Position numbers and translations under genes: made by a program. The notes below the pieces were generated by a model, which had not been told where the DNA came from, did no database searches, and saw nothing but the letters and a program-made list of their open reading frames with translations. Positions 1 through 6,442 of a DNA stretch of 9,039 nt are shown here, in pieces. Source of the DNA: Thiohalospira sp051745535 (GTDB lineage Bacteria > Pseudomonadota > Gammaproteobacteria > Thiohalospirales > Thiohalospiraceae). The DNA is taken from positions 1 to 9,039 of the forward strand of contig JBNJED010000058.1 of NCBI GenBank assembly GCA_051745535.1. Direction: 5' to 3'. How positions within the stretch are numbered: the stretch's first letter is position 1; every line of letters begins with the position of its first letter.

Positions 1-96
1 GCCCTGCGGACCGAACTGGATGAGGCCGGGATCGCGATGGAGATCACCAAGGAACGAGACGAGCGGGTGCGGCTCCAGCTCGAGGAGGCAACATGA
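1..96 (+). CDS. gspL: Type II secretion system protein GspL, C-terminal end (partial)
   Basis: Only the last 31 codons are present, read in frame 1 and ending in TGA at 94-96; the start lies outside the window. GspL is the inner-membrane platform protein of the type II secretion system. It links the cytoplasmic ATPase GspE to GspM through a periplasmic ferredoxin-like domain. The visible tail (a helix of the form LRTELDEAGIAME followed by a strand ending VRLQLEEAT) is consistent with the end of that domain, but too short to identify by itself. The call rests mainly on context: its stop overlaps the start of gspM by the ATGA arrangement typical of translationally coupled gspL-gspM. Confidence 0.72.
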   Translation, partial: ALRTELDEAGIAMEITKERDERVRLQLEEAT

Positions 97-596
97 ACCT
101 CACCGCGATCCGGGAGGCCGCCGACGCGTTCTGGGCGGCACGGGAGCCCCGGGAGCGCTGGCTCCTCGGTGTGGGGGGCGGTCTGCTGCTCCTGACGTTG
201 ATCTATCTCGGGCTCTGGCGGCCAATGGCGGACTCCCGGGCGGAGCTGGAAGCCGAGGTGGCGTCGCGCCAGGATCTGGTGGCCTGGCTGCGCAGCTCGG
301 CGGCGGAGGCCCGCGCGCTGCGTGAGGCCCGCGGCGGTGCGGTCCCCTCCGGGCCGCTCAACGACCGAGTGGAATCCGCCGCGGAGGAGGCCGGTCTGAG
401 GGACGCGTTGTCCCGATTGAGTGCCGAAGGAGACGGACGGATCCGGGCCGAGCTCGACGACGCGACCTTCCGTCGCACCATGATCTGGCTCCAGGGCCTG
501 GAGCGCCGCCAGTCCATCCGTCCGGTCCGGGTCCGCCTGGAGCGCGCCGATGAACCGGGTCGCGTGGATGGCCGCCTCATCCTGGAGGAGCGCTGA
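93..596 (+). CDS. gspM: Type II secretion system protein GspM
   Basis: A 167-residue bitopic inner-membrane protein, the usual size for GspM. It has a short cytoplasmic N-terminus rich in charged residues (1-22), one transmembrane segment at about 23-42 (WLLGVGGG followed by LLLLTLIYLGLW), a periplasmic coiled-coil-like stretch at about 46-80 (Ala, Glu and Arg rich), and a C-terminal alpha/beta domain at about 88-167 of the ferredoxin-like type. GspM partners GspL and helps hold the assembly platform of the secretion machine. The ATG overlaps the gspL stop by 4 bases, and the gene is followed after 1 base by gspN, so the three genes form one operon. Sequence identity within GspM is always low, so the call combines topology, length and position. 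Confidence 0.88.
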   Translation: MNLTAIREAADAFWAAREPRERWLLGVGGGLLLLTLIYLGLWRPMADSRAELEAEVASRQDLVAWLRSSAAEARALREARGGAVPSGPLNDRVESAAEEAGLRDALSRLSAEGDGRIRAELDDATFRRTMIWLQGLERRQSIRPVRVRLERADEPGRVDGRLILEER

Positions 597-597
597 G

Positions 598-1395
598 ATG
601 GCGGAAAGTACTCGGCGCCACGGCAAATGGAAGCTGGCCGGGCTCATCCTGCTGGGAATCGGCGCCTTCCTCGCCTTCCTGGCGGCGCGGGCGCCGGCCG
701 ATCGGATCTATGCCCTGGTCGAGCCCCGGCTGCCGGAGGGGGTGGCCCTCTACGGGGTCCGGGGCAGCCTCTGGGAAGGGCGAGCCACGGCTCTGGATGC
801 CGCCGGCGTGCGGCTACACGGCCTCACCTGGGAGGTGCATGCCGCGGACCTGCTGGCCGGCCGGCTCAGGCTGGGGCTGGTCGTGGATGACCAACACCTG
901 GAGCTGGATGGCACCGTGGAGCGGGAATTCGACGGGACCCTGCGAGTGGCCGTTGCCCGGGGAAGGGCGGCCATCCCGCCCCTTCAGGGGCAGACTCGCT
1001 GGCGTCACCCCCGCGCCGAGGGCGAGGTCTTCATCCGGTCGTTGGAGGCGACCCTGGCCGATGGCGGTCTGCAGCAGGCCGATGGTCGGATTACCTGGCG
1101 GGATGCCGCCGTCACGGTCGCCCAGCGTGCCGAGCTGGGTGATCTGGAGCTGACCCTGAAGACGCCGGAGGGGGGCGGCACCGAGGGCAAGGTGGTGGAC
1201 CTGGGCGAGGGCCCCCTGGAGGCGGACGGCACCGTGAGCCTCTCCCCGGCGGGGCGCTGGCAGGTGGACGCCGTGGTCGAGGCGACCGAGCCCGAGAGCG
1301 TCCTGGGCCGCAGCCTGGCCATGATGGCCGAGGAGGGGGACGACGGCGGCTACCGTCTGCGCTACAGCGGGCGGATCACCCTGCCGTCCTTCTAG
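598..1395 (+). CDS. gspN: Type II secretion system protein GspN
   Basis: A 265-residue protein of the GspN family (PF01203), a poorly understood accessory component of some type II secretion systems. It has a short basic N-terminus, one transmembrane anchor at about 12-31 (LAGLILLGIGAFLAFLAA), then a periplasmic, beta-rich domain. The segment VRGSLWEGRA at 54-63, followed by a W-x-V and LLAGRL at about 78-90, is the recurring family pattern. The ATG at 598 was chosen because it follows a strong ribosome site (GGAGGAG, 584-590) at 7 bases and lies 1 base after the gspM stop. An in-frame ATG at 550 would read into gspM and is rejected. In several proteobacteria gspD follows gspN. Here the operon ends and a convergent toxin-antitoxin module begins 15 bases later, so the secretin must be encoded elsewhere. 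Confidence 0.87.
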   Translation: MAESTRRHGKWKLAGLILLGIGAFLAFLAARAPADRIYALVEPRLPEGVALYGVRGSLWEGRATALDAAGVRLHGLTWEVHAADLLAGRLRLGLVVDDQHLELDGTVEREFDGTLRVAVARGRAAIPPLQGQTRWRHPRAEGEVFIRSLEATLADGGLQQADGRITWRDAAVTVAQRAELGDLELTLKTPEGGGTEGKVVDLGEGPLEADGTVSLSPAGRWQVDAVVEATEPESVLGRSLAMMAEEGDDGGYRLRYSGRITLPSF

Positions 1396-1410
1396 AGGTG
1401 AGAGAGGGGA

Positions 1411-1671
1411 CTATCGGTAGTGGAAGCGGCAGGAGAGAACCCGCAGGATATCTTCGCCGACCTCGTATACCAGGCGGTGTTCAAGGTTGATACGTCGGGA
1501 CCAGCAGCCGGATAGCTCGAATTTCAGGGCCTCGGGGCGGCCTCGTCCCTGAAAGGGATCACGGGCTGCTTCCTCGATCAGGTCCAGGATCTTGGTCGCA
1601 GTACGGCGGTCCTTCTGGAGCCACCACTGCAGGTCTTCCAGTGCAGCCGGGTCCAGGAGGACCTGCCTCAT
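1411..1671 (-). CDS. yoeB: YoeB-family mRNA interferase toxin (Txe/YoeB)
   Basis: An 86-residue toxin that matches E. coli YoeB along its whole length. YoeB is a RelE-fold, ribosome-dependent endoribonuclease that cuts mRNA in the A site. The shared core is DPFQGRGRPEALKFELSG, then WSRRINLEHRLVY, and the terminal CRFHY. The catalytic set is intact: Glu47, Arg66, His84 and Tyr85 correspond to E. coli Glu46, Arg65, His83 and Tyr84, so the toxin should be active. Its ATG overlaps the stop of the upstream antitoxin by 4 bases, which couples their translation. It converges on gspN with 15 bases between stops. GC is well below that of the flanking genes, which suggests acquisition. Confidence 0.97.
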   Translation of the reverse strand: MRQVLLDPAALEDLQWWLQKDRRTATKILDLIEEAARDPFQGRGRPEALKFELSGCWSRRINLEHRLVYEVGEDILRVLSCRFHYR

Positions 1672-1931
1672 TGGGTCAGCTTTTCTCGAGCTTCTTCCAG
1701 CGAGAGCGCATCATCCTCGCCCCGAGCACGAGCCTGGAGCAGGCGTTCTGCATTCGCCGGATTCCCGAGCAGGTAGAGAGTCTCCTGCAGGCCATTGAAG
1801 TCTTCCTCGGCCATGATGACCGCGGCGCTTCCGCCCCGGCGTTCGATTCGCACCGGGGCATGGTCGGTTTCGACTCTGTCGAGGAGTTCCTTCAGGCGGT
1901 TGCGCGCCTCGGTATAGCTAATGGTATCCAT
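1668..1931 (-). CDS. yefM: YefM-family antitoxin (Phd/YefM)
   Basis: An 87-residue antitoxin of the Phd/YefM family that binds DNA through its N-terminal half and neutralises YoeB through its C-terminal half. The start MDTISYTEARNRL, the segment DHAPVRIERRGGSAAVIM at 23-40, and LQETLYLLGNPANAERLL at about 48-65 track E. coli YefM closely. The ATG at 1931 was preferred over one at 1991 because family members begin at this MxTISYTEAR motif, and the longer form would contain the promoter and operator. The ribosome site is weak (AAGAAG, close to the ATG). The antitoxin is first in the operon, as in yefM-yoeB of E. coli, and probably autoregulates through the palindrome at 1947-1963. Confidence 0.96.
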   Translation of the reverse strand: MDTISYTEARNRLKELLDRVETDHAPVRIERRGGSAAVIMAEEDFNGLQETLYLLGNPANAERLLQARARGEDDALSLEEAREKLTQ

Positions 1932-1946
1932 GGCTTCTTGTCTCAG

Positions 1947-1963
1947 TGACAGGTTTCCTGTCA
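1947..1963. promoter_or_regulatory. Palindromic operator, probable YefM binding site
   Basis: A perfect inverted repeat, TGACAGG-TTT-CCTGTCA, lies 16 bases upstream of the yefM start codon. It reaches the last base of the predicted -10 box and covers the expected transcription start. That is the expected position for autorepression by a Phd/YefM antitoxin. The assignment to YefM is inference. The half-site differs from the TGTACA core known for the E. coli operator. Confidence 0.6.
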
Positions 1964-1991
1964 GGTTAGGGCGCAGGCAACTCGACGTCAA
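1963..1991 (-). promoter_or_regulatory. Sigma-70-type promoter of yefM-yoeB
   Basis: On the minus strand TTGACG (1991-1986, five of six matches to the -35 consensus) is followed after 17 bases by TAACCT (1968-1963), a weak -10 that keeps the key T, A and final T. The start of transcription would fall within or just after the palindrome at 1947-1963, upstream of the yefM ATG. The spacing and the overlap with the operator support it. The -10 alone would not. Confidence 0.5.
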
Positions 1992-2040
1992 TCTGGAGCC
2001 CTTGAAGGCGCGTTGGGCGTTGCCGTGATTCGAGCGCCGG

Positions 2041-2892
2041 TCAGCGGGGCCGCAGGGCGCGCCAGAAGACCCAGGCCTTGTCCCGGGCCCGCAGCCGCGG
2101 GCGGCTGAAGAGGTCGTCCTTCTGGTCGTGGAGGCGATTCAGGGTCCGTACGCCGCCGTAGAGGATGAGCCGCGCCTCGAAGCCGGCCCGGCCGGGGAGG
2201 CGCTTGCCCAGCTGGGCCCCGCCCCGGAGCAGTCGCCGGGCGCGCTCGATCTGCTCGCGCAGCAGGCCGCGCATGGCCGGGTCGCTTACACCATCGCGCA
2301 GGTGGCGCTCGGTGACGCCGTGGCGCTCCATGTCCGCCGCCGGCAGGTAGATCCGGTCGCTCTCGTCGATGTCCTGGCGGATGTCCTGGAGGAAGTTGAT
2401 GAGCTGCAGGCCGCTGCACAGGGCGTCCGAGTGGGCGATGGTCCGCTCGTCCTCCACCCCGTAGAGGGCGAGCAGGAGCCGCCCCACCGGGTTGGCCGAG
2501 CGCCGGCAGTAGTCCATGACCTCGCCGAAGTCGGCGTAGCGGCTCTTGGTCACATCCTGGCGGAAGGCCGATAGCAGGTCGCGGAAGGGCTGGACCGGGA
2601 GGCCGTAGCGCGGGATGGCATCGGCCAGGGCCACCTGGACCGGGTCCGCCGGGTCCGGGGTGCCGGCCACCGCCGCCTCCAGCCGCCGCTCCCGCTCGTC
2701 CAGCGCGGCCAGCCGTTCCTCGGCGGCCATCTCTCCCTCGTCGGCCAGGTCGTCGGCCTCCCGGGCGAAGGCGTAGATGGCCGCCACAGGGTCGCGCAGC
2801 CGCCGCGGCAGGGCGAGGCTGGCCACCGGGAAGTTCTCGTAGTGCCGCCGCGCCCGGCGGCGGCATTCGCGGTAGGCGGTGCGTGGCTCCAA
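2041..2892 (-). CDS. hpnC: Hydroxysqualene synthase HpnC (squalene/phytoene synthase family)
   Basis: A trans-isoprenyl diphosphate synthase (all-alpha squalene/phytoene synthase fold). In the bacterial HpnCDE route, HpnD makes presqualene diphosphate, HpnC converts it to hydroxysqualene and HpnE reduces that to squalene for hopanoids. The HYENFPVAS motif near the N-terminus is characteristic of HpnC rather than HpnD or CrtB. The first Asp-rich motif is AREADDLADE, and the second is NFLQDIRQDIDESDRIYLP; both are intact. Counted from the TTG at 2892 the protein is 283 residues. That TTG follows a strong ribosome site (GGAGGA) at 6 bases. The in-frame ATG at 2919 would add 9 residues, but it has no ribosome site and its first bases form a plausible -10 box. 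hpnD and hpnE are not in the window, so the pathway is split or the product feeds another triterpenoid. Confidence 0.9.
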   Translation of the reverse strand: MEPRTAYRECRRRARRHYENFPVASLALPRRLRDPVAAIYAFAREADDLADEGEMAAEERLAALDERERRLEAAVAGTPDPADPVQVALADAIPRYGLPVQPFRDLLSAFRQDVTKSRYADFGEVMDYCRRSANPVGRLLLALYGVEDERTIAHSDALCSGLQLINFLQDIRQDIDESDRIYLPAADMERHGVTERHLRDGVSDPAMRGLLREQIERARRLLRGGAQLGKRLPGRAGFEARLILYGGVRTLNRLHDQKDDLFSRPRLRARDKAWVFWRALRPR

Positions 2893-2917
2893 GGCGGTTC
2901 CTCCGTTGTGGGCGCCC

Positions 2918-2944
2918 ATTGTACCAGTCGCCGCCTCGGTGTCC
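2918..2944 (-). promoter_or_regulatory. Candidate sigma-70-type promoter of hpnC
   Basis: On the minus strand TACAAT (2923-2918, five of six matches) is preceded after 16 bases by a poor -35, CGGACA, at about 2945-2940. Transcription would start near 2911, downstream of the ATG at 2919 and upstream of the TTG at 2892. This would give hpnC expression independent of lon, which lies 46-73 bases upstream on the same strand. The -10 is good and the -35 is weak, so this is tentative. Confidence 0.4.
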
Positions 2945-2965
2945 GGACCGCCTTCGCGGGGCGGG

Positions 2966-5404
2966 TCAGCCGGACCGGCGCCGCCGGGGTCGTTCGCCGA
3001 AGACCAGGGGCATCACGTCCTGGTAGCGCTCGGCGAAGTGGACGGTGATCCCGGCGCGGACGTGCTCGGGAAGTTCGTCGAAGTCCCGTCGGTTGCCCTC
3101 GGGGAGGATGATCTCGGTGATCTTGGCCCGCTTGGCGGCGATGATCTTCTCCCGGATCCCGCCCACCGGGTAGACGTGGCCGGAGAGGGTGAGCTCGCCG
3201 GTCATGGCCAGGGGCCGGATCGGCGCCTGGTTGCGGGCGAGGGAGAGCAGGGCGGTGGCCATGGTCACCCCGGCGCTGGGGCCGTCCTTGGGCGTCGCCC
3301 CCTCCGGCACGTGCAGATGGATGAAGGACTCGTCGAAGAAGCTCGGGTCCCCCCGGTACTCGTCCAGGTGGGACGAGATGTAGCTGTGGGCGATGCTCGC
3401 CGACTCCTGCATGACGTCGCCGAGCTGGCCGGTGAGCTTGAAGCCGCGCTGCTGGGTGTGGACCCGGGTCGCCTCCACCGAGAGGGTGGTACCGCCCATG
3501 GCGGTCCAGGCCAGGCCGGTGACCACGCCGATCCCCTCCAGCGGTCGCTCCCGCTGGAAGGGCGGCTTTCCCAGGTAGGCCTCCACCTGCTTCTGGTTCA
3601 GGCGGATGGGCGCCTCGCTCCCCTCGAGCAGATCCACGGCGGCCTTGCGCACCAGCCGGCCGAGCTGCTTCTCCAGGTTGCGGACCCCCGCCTCCCGGGC
3701 GTAGCCGTCGATGACGTGGCGCAGGGCCGCGTCGGTGAGGGGGATCTGGCCGCGCTTGAGGCCGGCCCGCTCCACCTGGCGCGGCCAGAGGTGGTGCTTG
3801 GCGATGGCGACCTTCTCCTCGGTGATGTAGCCGGCCAGGTGGATGACCTCCATGCGGTCGAGCAGGGCCGAGGGGATGGTGTCCAGCTGGTTGGCGGTGC
3901 AGACGAACAGGCTGCGGGAGAGGTCGAAGCGCACGTCCAGGTAGTGGTCCAGGAAGTCGCGGTTCTGCTCCGGATCCAGGACCTCCAGCAGGGCGGAGGC
4001 GGGATCGCCCTGGAAGGACATGCCGATCTTGTCCACCTCGTCGAGCATGATCACCGGGTTGGCGGTGCCCACGTCCTTCACCGCCTGGATGAACTTGCCG
4101 GGCATGGCGCCCACGTAAGTACGCCGATGCCCCTTGATCTCGGCCTCGTCGCGCATGCCCCCCACGGAGAAGCGGTAGAACTCCCGGCCCACCGCCTCGG
4201 CCACGGAGCGGCCGATGGAGGTCTTGCCCACCCCGGGTGGGCCCACCAGCAGCAGGATGGAGCCGCCGATGTCGCCGCGGGTGGTGCCTACGGCCAGGAA
4301 CTCGATGATCCGGCGCTTCACGTCCTCCAGGCCGTCGTGGTCGCGGTCGAGGATCCTGCGGGCCCGGGGGATGTCCAGCTGGTCCTCGGAATAGACACCC
4401 CACGGCAGGCTGGTGATCCAGTCCAGGTAGTTGCGGGTCACCGAGTACTCCGGCGAGCCCGACTCCAGGACCTGCATCTTCTGGATCTCCTCGTCGATGC
4501 GGGTCTGTGCCTCCTCGGGGACGGTCAGCCCCTCCAGCCGGGACTGGAAGCGCTCGATGTCGGCGGTCCGATCGTCCTTGGCGATCCCCAGCTCCTTCTG
4601 GATCTCCTTGAGCTGCTCCTTGAGGAAGAACTGGCGCTGCTGCTCCGACATGCGCTCCTCCACCTGCTGGTGGATCTGCGCCTGGAGCTGGGCCACCTCC
4701 ACCTCCTTCTTCACCAGGAGCAGGACCTTCTCCATGCGCTTGCGCAGGTCCACGGTGGCCAGGATGTCCTGGAGGGACTCCCGGTCGGCGGTGGTGAGTG
4801 CCGCGGCGAAGTCGGCCAGGGGGGAGGGCTCATTGGGGCTGAAGCGGTTGAGGAAGAACTTCAGCTCCTCGTTGTAGAGCGGATTCAGCGGCATCAGCTC
4901 CTTGAGGGAGTTGATGATGGCCACCGCGTACGCCTTGATCTCGTCGGCCTGGTCGACCGCCGGGGTATCGGTGGGGTAGCTGACTTCCACCTCGTAGGGC
5001 GGCTCCCGCGTGATCCAGCGCTCGATCTGGAAGCGGCGGACCCCTTCGGCGATGAACTGGATCTTGTCCTGGTCCCGGGAGGGGTGGTGGATCCGGGCCA
5101 CCGTGCCGGTGTCGAAGAAGTCCTCCGGGCCGGCCGCGGTGGAGTCCTCGGCATCCACCATGAGCAGCCCCACCAGATGGTGGGGGGACTGACCCACCCG
5201 GTGGACCGTCTCCAGCCACGGCCCCTCGTCCATGACCACCGGCATGGTCTGGGCGGGGAAGAAGGGGCGGTCGGTGACCGGCAGCAGCAGCATGCGGGTG
5301 GGCAGCATGCGCGAGGCGACCTCCAGGCCGCCGGGGCTGCCCTCGTCGATGGCCTCCTCGTCCAGCGGTTCGCCCTCGGGCTCCGGGTGTTCGGTTTCGG
5401 CCAT
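2966..5404 (-). CDS. lon: ATP-dependent Lon protease (endopeptidase La)
   Basis: A complete 812-residue cytoplasmic AAA+ serine protease that degrades misfolded and regulatory proteins. In order: N-terminal substrate-binding domain (about 35-225, starting with LLLPVTDRPFFPAQ), helical linker (about 226-310, with MSEQQRQFFLKEQLKEIQKE), AAA+ module with Walker A GPPGVGKT at 388-395 and Walker B VIMLDEVDKI at 451-460, then the protease domain with PKDGPSAG holding catalytic Ser710 and VGGIREK holding catalytic Lys753. The Ser-Lys spacing of 43 equals that of E. coli Lon (679/722). All key residues are present. The ATG follows AGGAG at 5 bases. E. coli Lon has 784 residues; the extra length is mostly an acidic N-terminus of about 30 residues. 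The N-terminal domain resembles the second, AsrA-like Lon of pseudomonads from memory, and the gene is not beside clpX or hupB, so this may be a paralogue rather than the housekeeping Lon. Confidence 0.97.
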   Translation of the reverse strand: MAETEHPEPEGEPLDEEAIDEGSPGGLEVASRMLPTRMLLLPVTDRPFFPAQTMPVVMDEGPWLETVHRVGQSPHHLVGLLMVDAEDSTAAGPEDFFDTGTVARIHHPSRDQDKIQFIAEGVRRFQIERWITREPPYEVEVSYPTDTPAVDQADEIKAYAVAIINSLKELMPLNPLYNEELKFFLNRFSPNEPSPLADFAAALTTADRESLQDILATVDLRKRMEKVLLLVKKEVEVAQLQAQIHQQVEERMSEQQRQFFLKEQLKEIQKELGIAKDDRTADIERFQSRLEGLTVPEEAQTRIDEEIQKMQVLESGSPEYSVTRNYLDWITSLPWGVYSEDQLDIPRARRILDRDHDGLEDVKRRIIEFLAVGTTRGDIGGSILLLVGPPGVGKTSIGRSVAEAVGREFYRFSVGGMRDEAEIKGHRRTYVGAMPGKFIQAVKDVGTANPVIMLDEVDKIGMSFQGDPASALLEVLDPEQNRDFLDHYLDVRFDLSRSLFVCTANQLDTIPSALLDRMEVIHLAGYITEEKVAIAKHHLWPRQVERAGLKRGQIPLTDAALRHVIDGYAREAGVRNLEKQLGRLVRKAAVDLLEGSEAPIRLNQKQVEAYLGKPPFQRERPLEGIGVVTGLAWTAMGGTTLSVEATRVHTQQRGFKLTGQLGDVMQESASIAHSYISSHLDEYRGDPSFFDESFIHLHVPEGATPKDGPSAGVTMATALLSLARNQAPIRPLAMTGELTLSGHVYPVGGIREKIIAAKRAKITEIILPEGNRRDFDELPEHVRAGITVHFAERYQDVMPLVFGERPRRRRSG

Positions 5405-5438
5405 GCTCTCTCCTAGCGGATGGAAACGGGTGTAGGAT

Positions 5439-5467
5439 CCATGGGGACGACAACCGCCGCCTGCAAG
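5439..5467 (-). promoter_or_regulatory. Sigma-32 (RpoH) heat-shock-type promoter of lon
   Basis: On the minus strand CTTGCA (5467-5462) is followed after 15 bases by CCCCATGG (5446-5439). The RpoH consensus is CTTGAA, 13-15 bases, CCCCATnT, so the -35 matches at five of six positions, the spacing is allowed, and the -10 core CCCCAT is perfect. Transcription would start about 28-30 bases upstream of the lon ATG, just before its ribosome site. Heat-shock control of lon genes is well established in proteobacteria. Confidence 0.68.
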
Positions 5468-5478
5468 GTCACCGCGCC

Positions 5479-6120
5479 ATGGACGAGAGCTCCGGACCCG
5501 CCGACGCCCGCCCCATGCTGGGCCCCGATGACGTGGAGATCCTCGATCGCGAGATCACCCACGACGGCTTCTTCCGGCTGACACGGTACCATCTTCGCCA
5601 CCGCCTCTTCGCCGGCGGCTGGACGGAGACGCTCTCGCGCGAGCGCTTCGAGCGCGGCCACGCCGTGGTCCTCATCCCCTGGGACCCGGTACTCGACCGC
5701 GTGGTCCTCATCGAGCAGTTCCGGGTGGGGGCGCTGGAGGATCCCTCCGGCCCGTGGCTGCTGGAGTTCGTCGCCGGCATGGTCGAGGCGGGGGAGGCGC
5801 CGGAGGAGGTCGCCCGCCGGGAGGCGATGGAAGAGGCGGGCCTCGCGGTGGGGCGCGTGGCCTTCGTGCGGGACTACTACGTCAGCCCCGGCGGCAACTC
5901 CGAGACCATCCACGTCTACTGCGGCGAGGTGGACAGCCGCGGCGCCGGCGGCATCCACGGGCTGGATGCCGAGGACGAGGACATCCGGGTCTTCAGCTGC
6001 TCCTTCAACGAGGCCTGGGACCTGCTGGACGCCGGCCGCATCGACTCCGCCGCCCCCATCATCGGCCTCCAGTGGCTGGCCCTCAATCGGGAGCGGCTGA
6101 AGCGAGAATGGGCCGGGTAG
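5479..6120 (+). CDS. nudF: ADP-ribose pyrophosphatase NudF (Nudix hydrolase)
   Basis: A 213-residue cytoplasmic Nudix hydrolase that splits ADP-ribose to AMP and ribose 5-phosphate and may also act on other nucleotide sugars. It matches E. coli NudF (about 209 residues) almost end to end: DVEILDREITHDGFFRL, FERGHAVVLIPWDPV and LIEQFRVGALED occur in order. The Nudix box (G-x5-E-x7-REUxEExGU) lies at 100-122, with Glu115, Glu118 and Glu119 as metal ligands. The SPGGNSE loop at 136-142 and GLDAEDEDIRV near 161-171 are typical of this subfamily. The ATG at 5479 has only a weak AAGG 10 bases upstream. An in-frame ATG at 5515 is the other candidate, although the E. coli protein also has residues before DVEI. 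The gene diverges from lon across a 74-base spacer. Confidence 0.95.
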   Translation: MDESSGPADARPMLGPDDVEILDREITHDGFFRLTRYHLRHRLFAGGWTETLSRERFERGHAVVLIPWDPVLDRVVLIEQFRVGALEDPSGPWLLEFVAGMVEAGEAPEEVARREAMEEAGLAVGRVAFVRDYYVSPGGNSETIHVYCGEVDSRGAGGIHGLDAEDEDIRVFSCSFNEAWDLLDAGRIDSAAPIIGLQWLALNRERLKREWAG

Positions 6121-6197
6121 CTCCTATCTCGGGGCCGCCCCCTGTTGAAGATTCTGAATAGGCGGACCACGCTGTACATGATTGCTGGAGGGGAGCC

Positions 6198-6422
6198 ATG
6201 AAACCGCATCCGCGCATCGAGACCAATCCGGAGGTCATGTTCGGCAAGCCCGTCATCAAGGGAACCCGCATCACGGTAGAGCAGGTTCTCCGCGAGCTGG
6301 GGGACGGGCTGGAGATGCACGAACTCCTGGAGAATCATCCTCGGTTGAGCCTGGAAGATATCCGGGCGGCCGAGCAATTTGCCGCCGACTACCTGGCGGA
6401 TGACGAAGTGCTGGTGGGCTGA
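6198..6422 (+). CDS. DUF433-domain antitoxin
   Basis: A 74-residue protein of the DUF433 family (PF04255). The signature is clear: NPEVMFGKPVIKGTRITVEQVL at about 10-31, then the helix pair with HELLENHPRLSLEDIRAAEQFAADY. DUF433 proteins carry a winged-helix-like fold and commonly act as the antitoxin partner of a PIN-like DUF5615 protein, which is the next gene, 20 bases downstream. The ATG at 6198 follows a very strong purine-rich ribosome site (GGAGGGGAG, 6187-6195). GC is lower than in the neighbouring nudF and pfkB genes, consistent with acquisition. I saw no clear operator palindrome in the 77 bases upstream other than a short TGTACA at 6173-6178. Confidence 0.93.
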   Translation: MKPHPRIETNPEVMFGKPVIKGTRITVEQVLRELGDGLEMHELLENHPRLSLEDIRAAEQFAADYLADDEVLVG

Positions 6423-6442
6423 TCGAGCCCGGACCGCAAGGG

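Noticed and set aside
2948..2964. CCGCC/GGCGG hairpin after lon as a terminator
   Set aside because: A five-base stem with no T-run on the transcribed side; likely just GC-rich spacer.
2550..4403. 617-codon open frame on the minus strand, out of frame with lon and hpnC
   Set aside because: A Pro/Arg/Gly-rich shadow of the lon and hpnC coding sequence with no recognisable domain.
2879..5416. 845-codon open frame on the plus strand opposite lon
   Set aside because: It mirrors lon in a high-GC region where antisense frames stay open. Its translation is low-complexity, and lon on the other strand has every expected motif.
6131..6141. GGGG-CCG-CCCC as a terminator for nudF
   Set aside because: Only four base pairs and no run of T after it.
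6145..6180. TTGAAG plus TGTACA/TACATG as a promoter for the DUF433 gene
   Set aside because: The spacing is 22 bases or more, outside the usual range, and the -10 match is poor.
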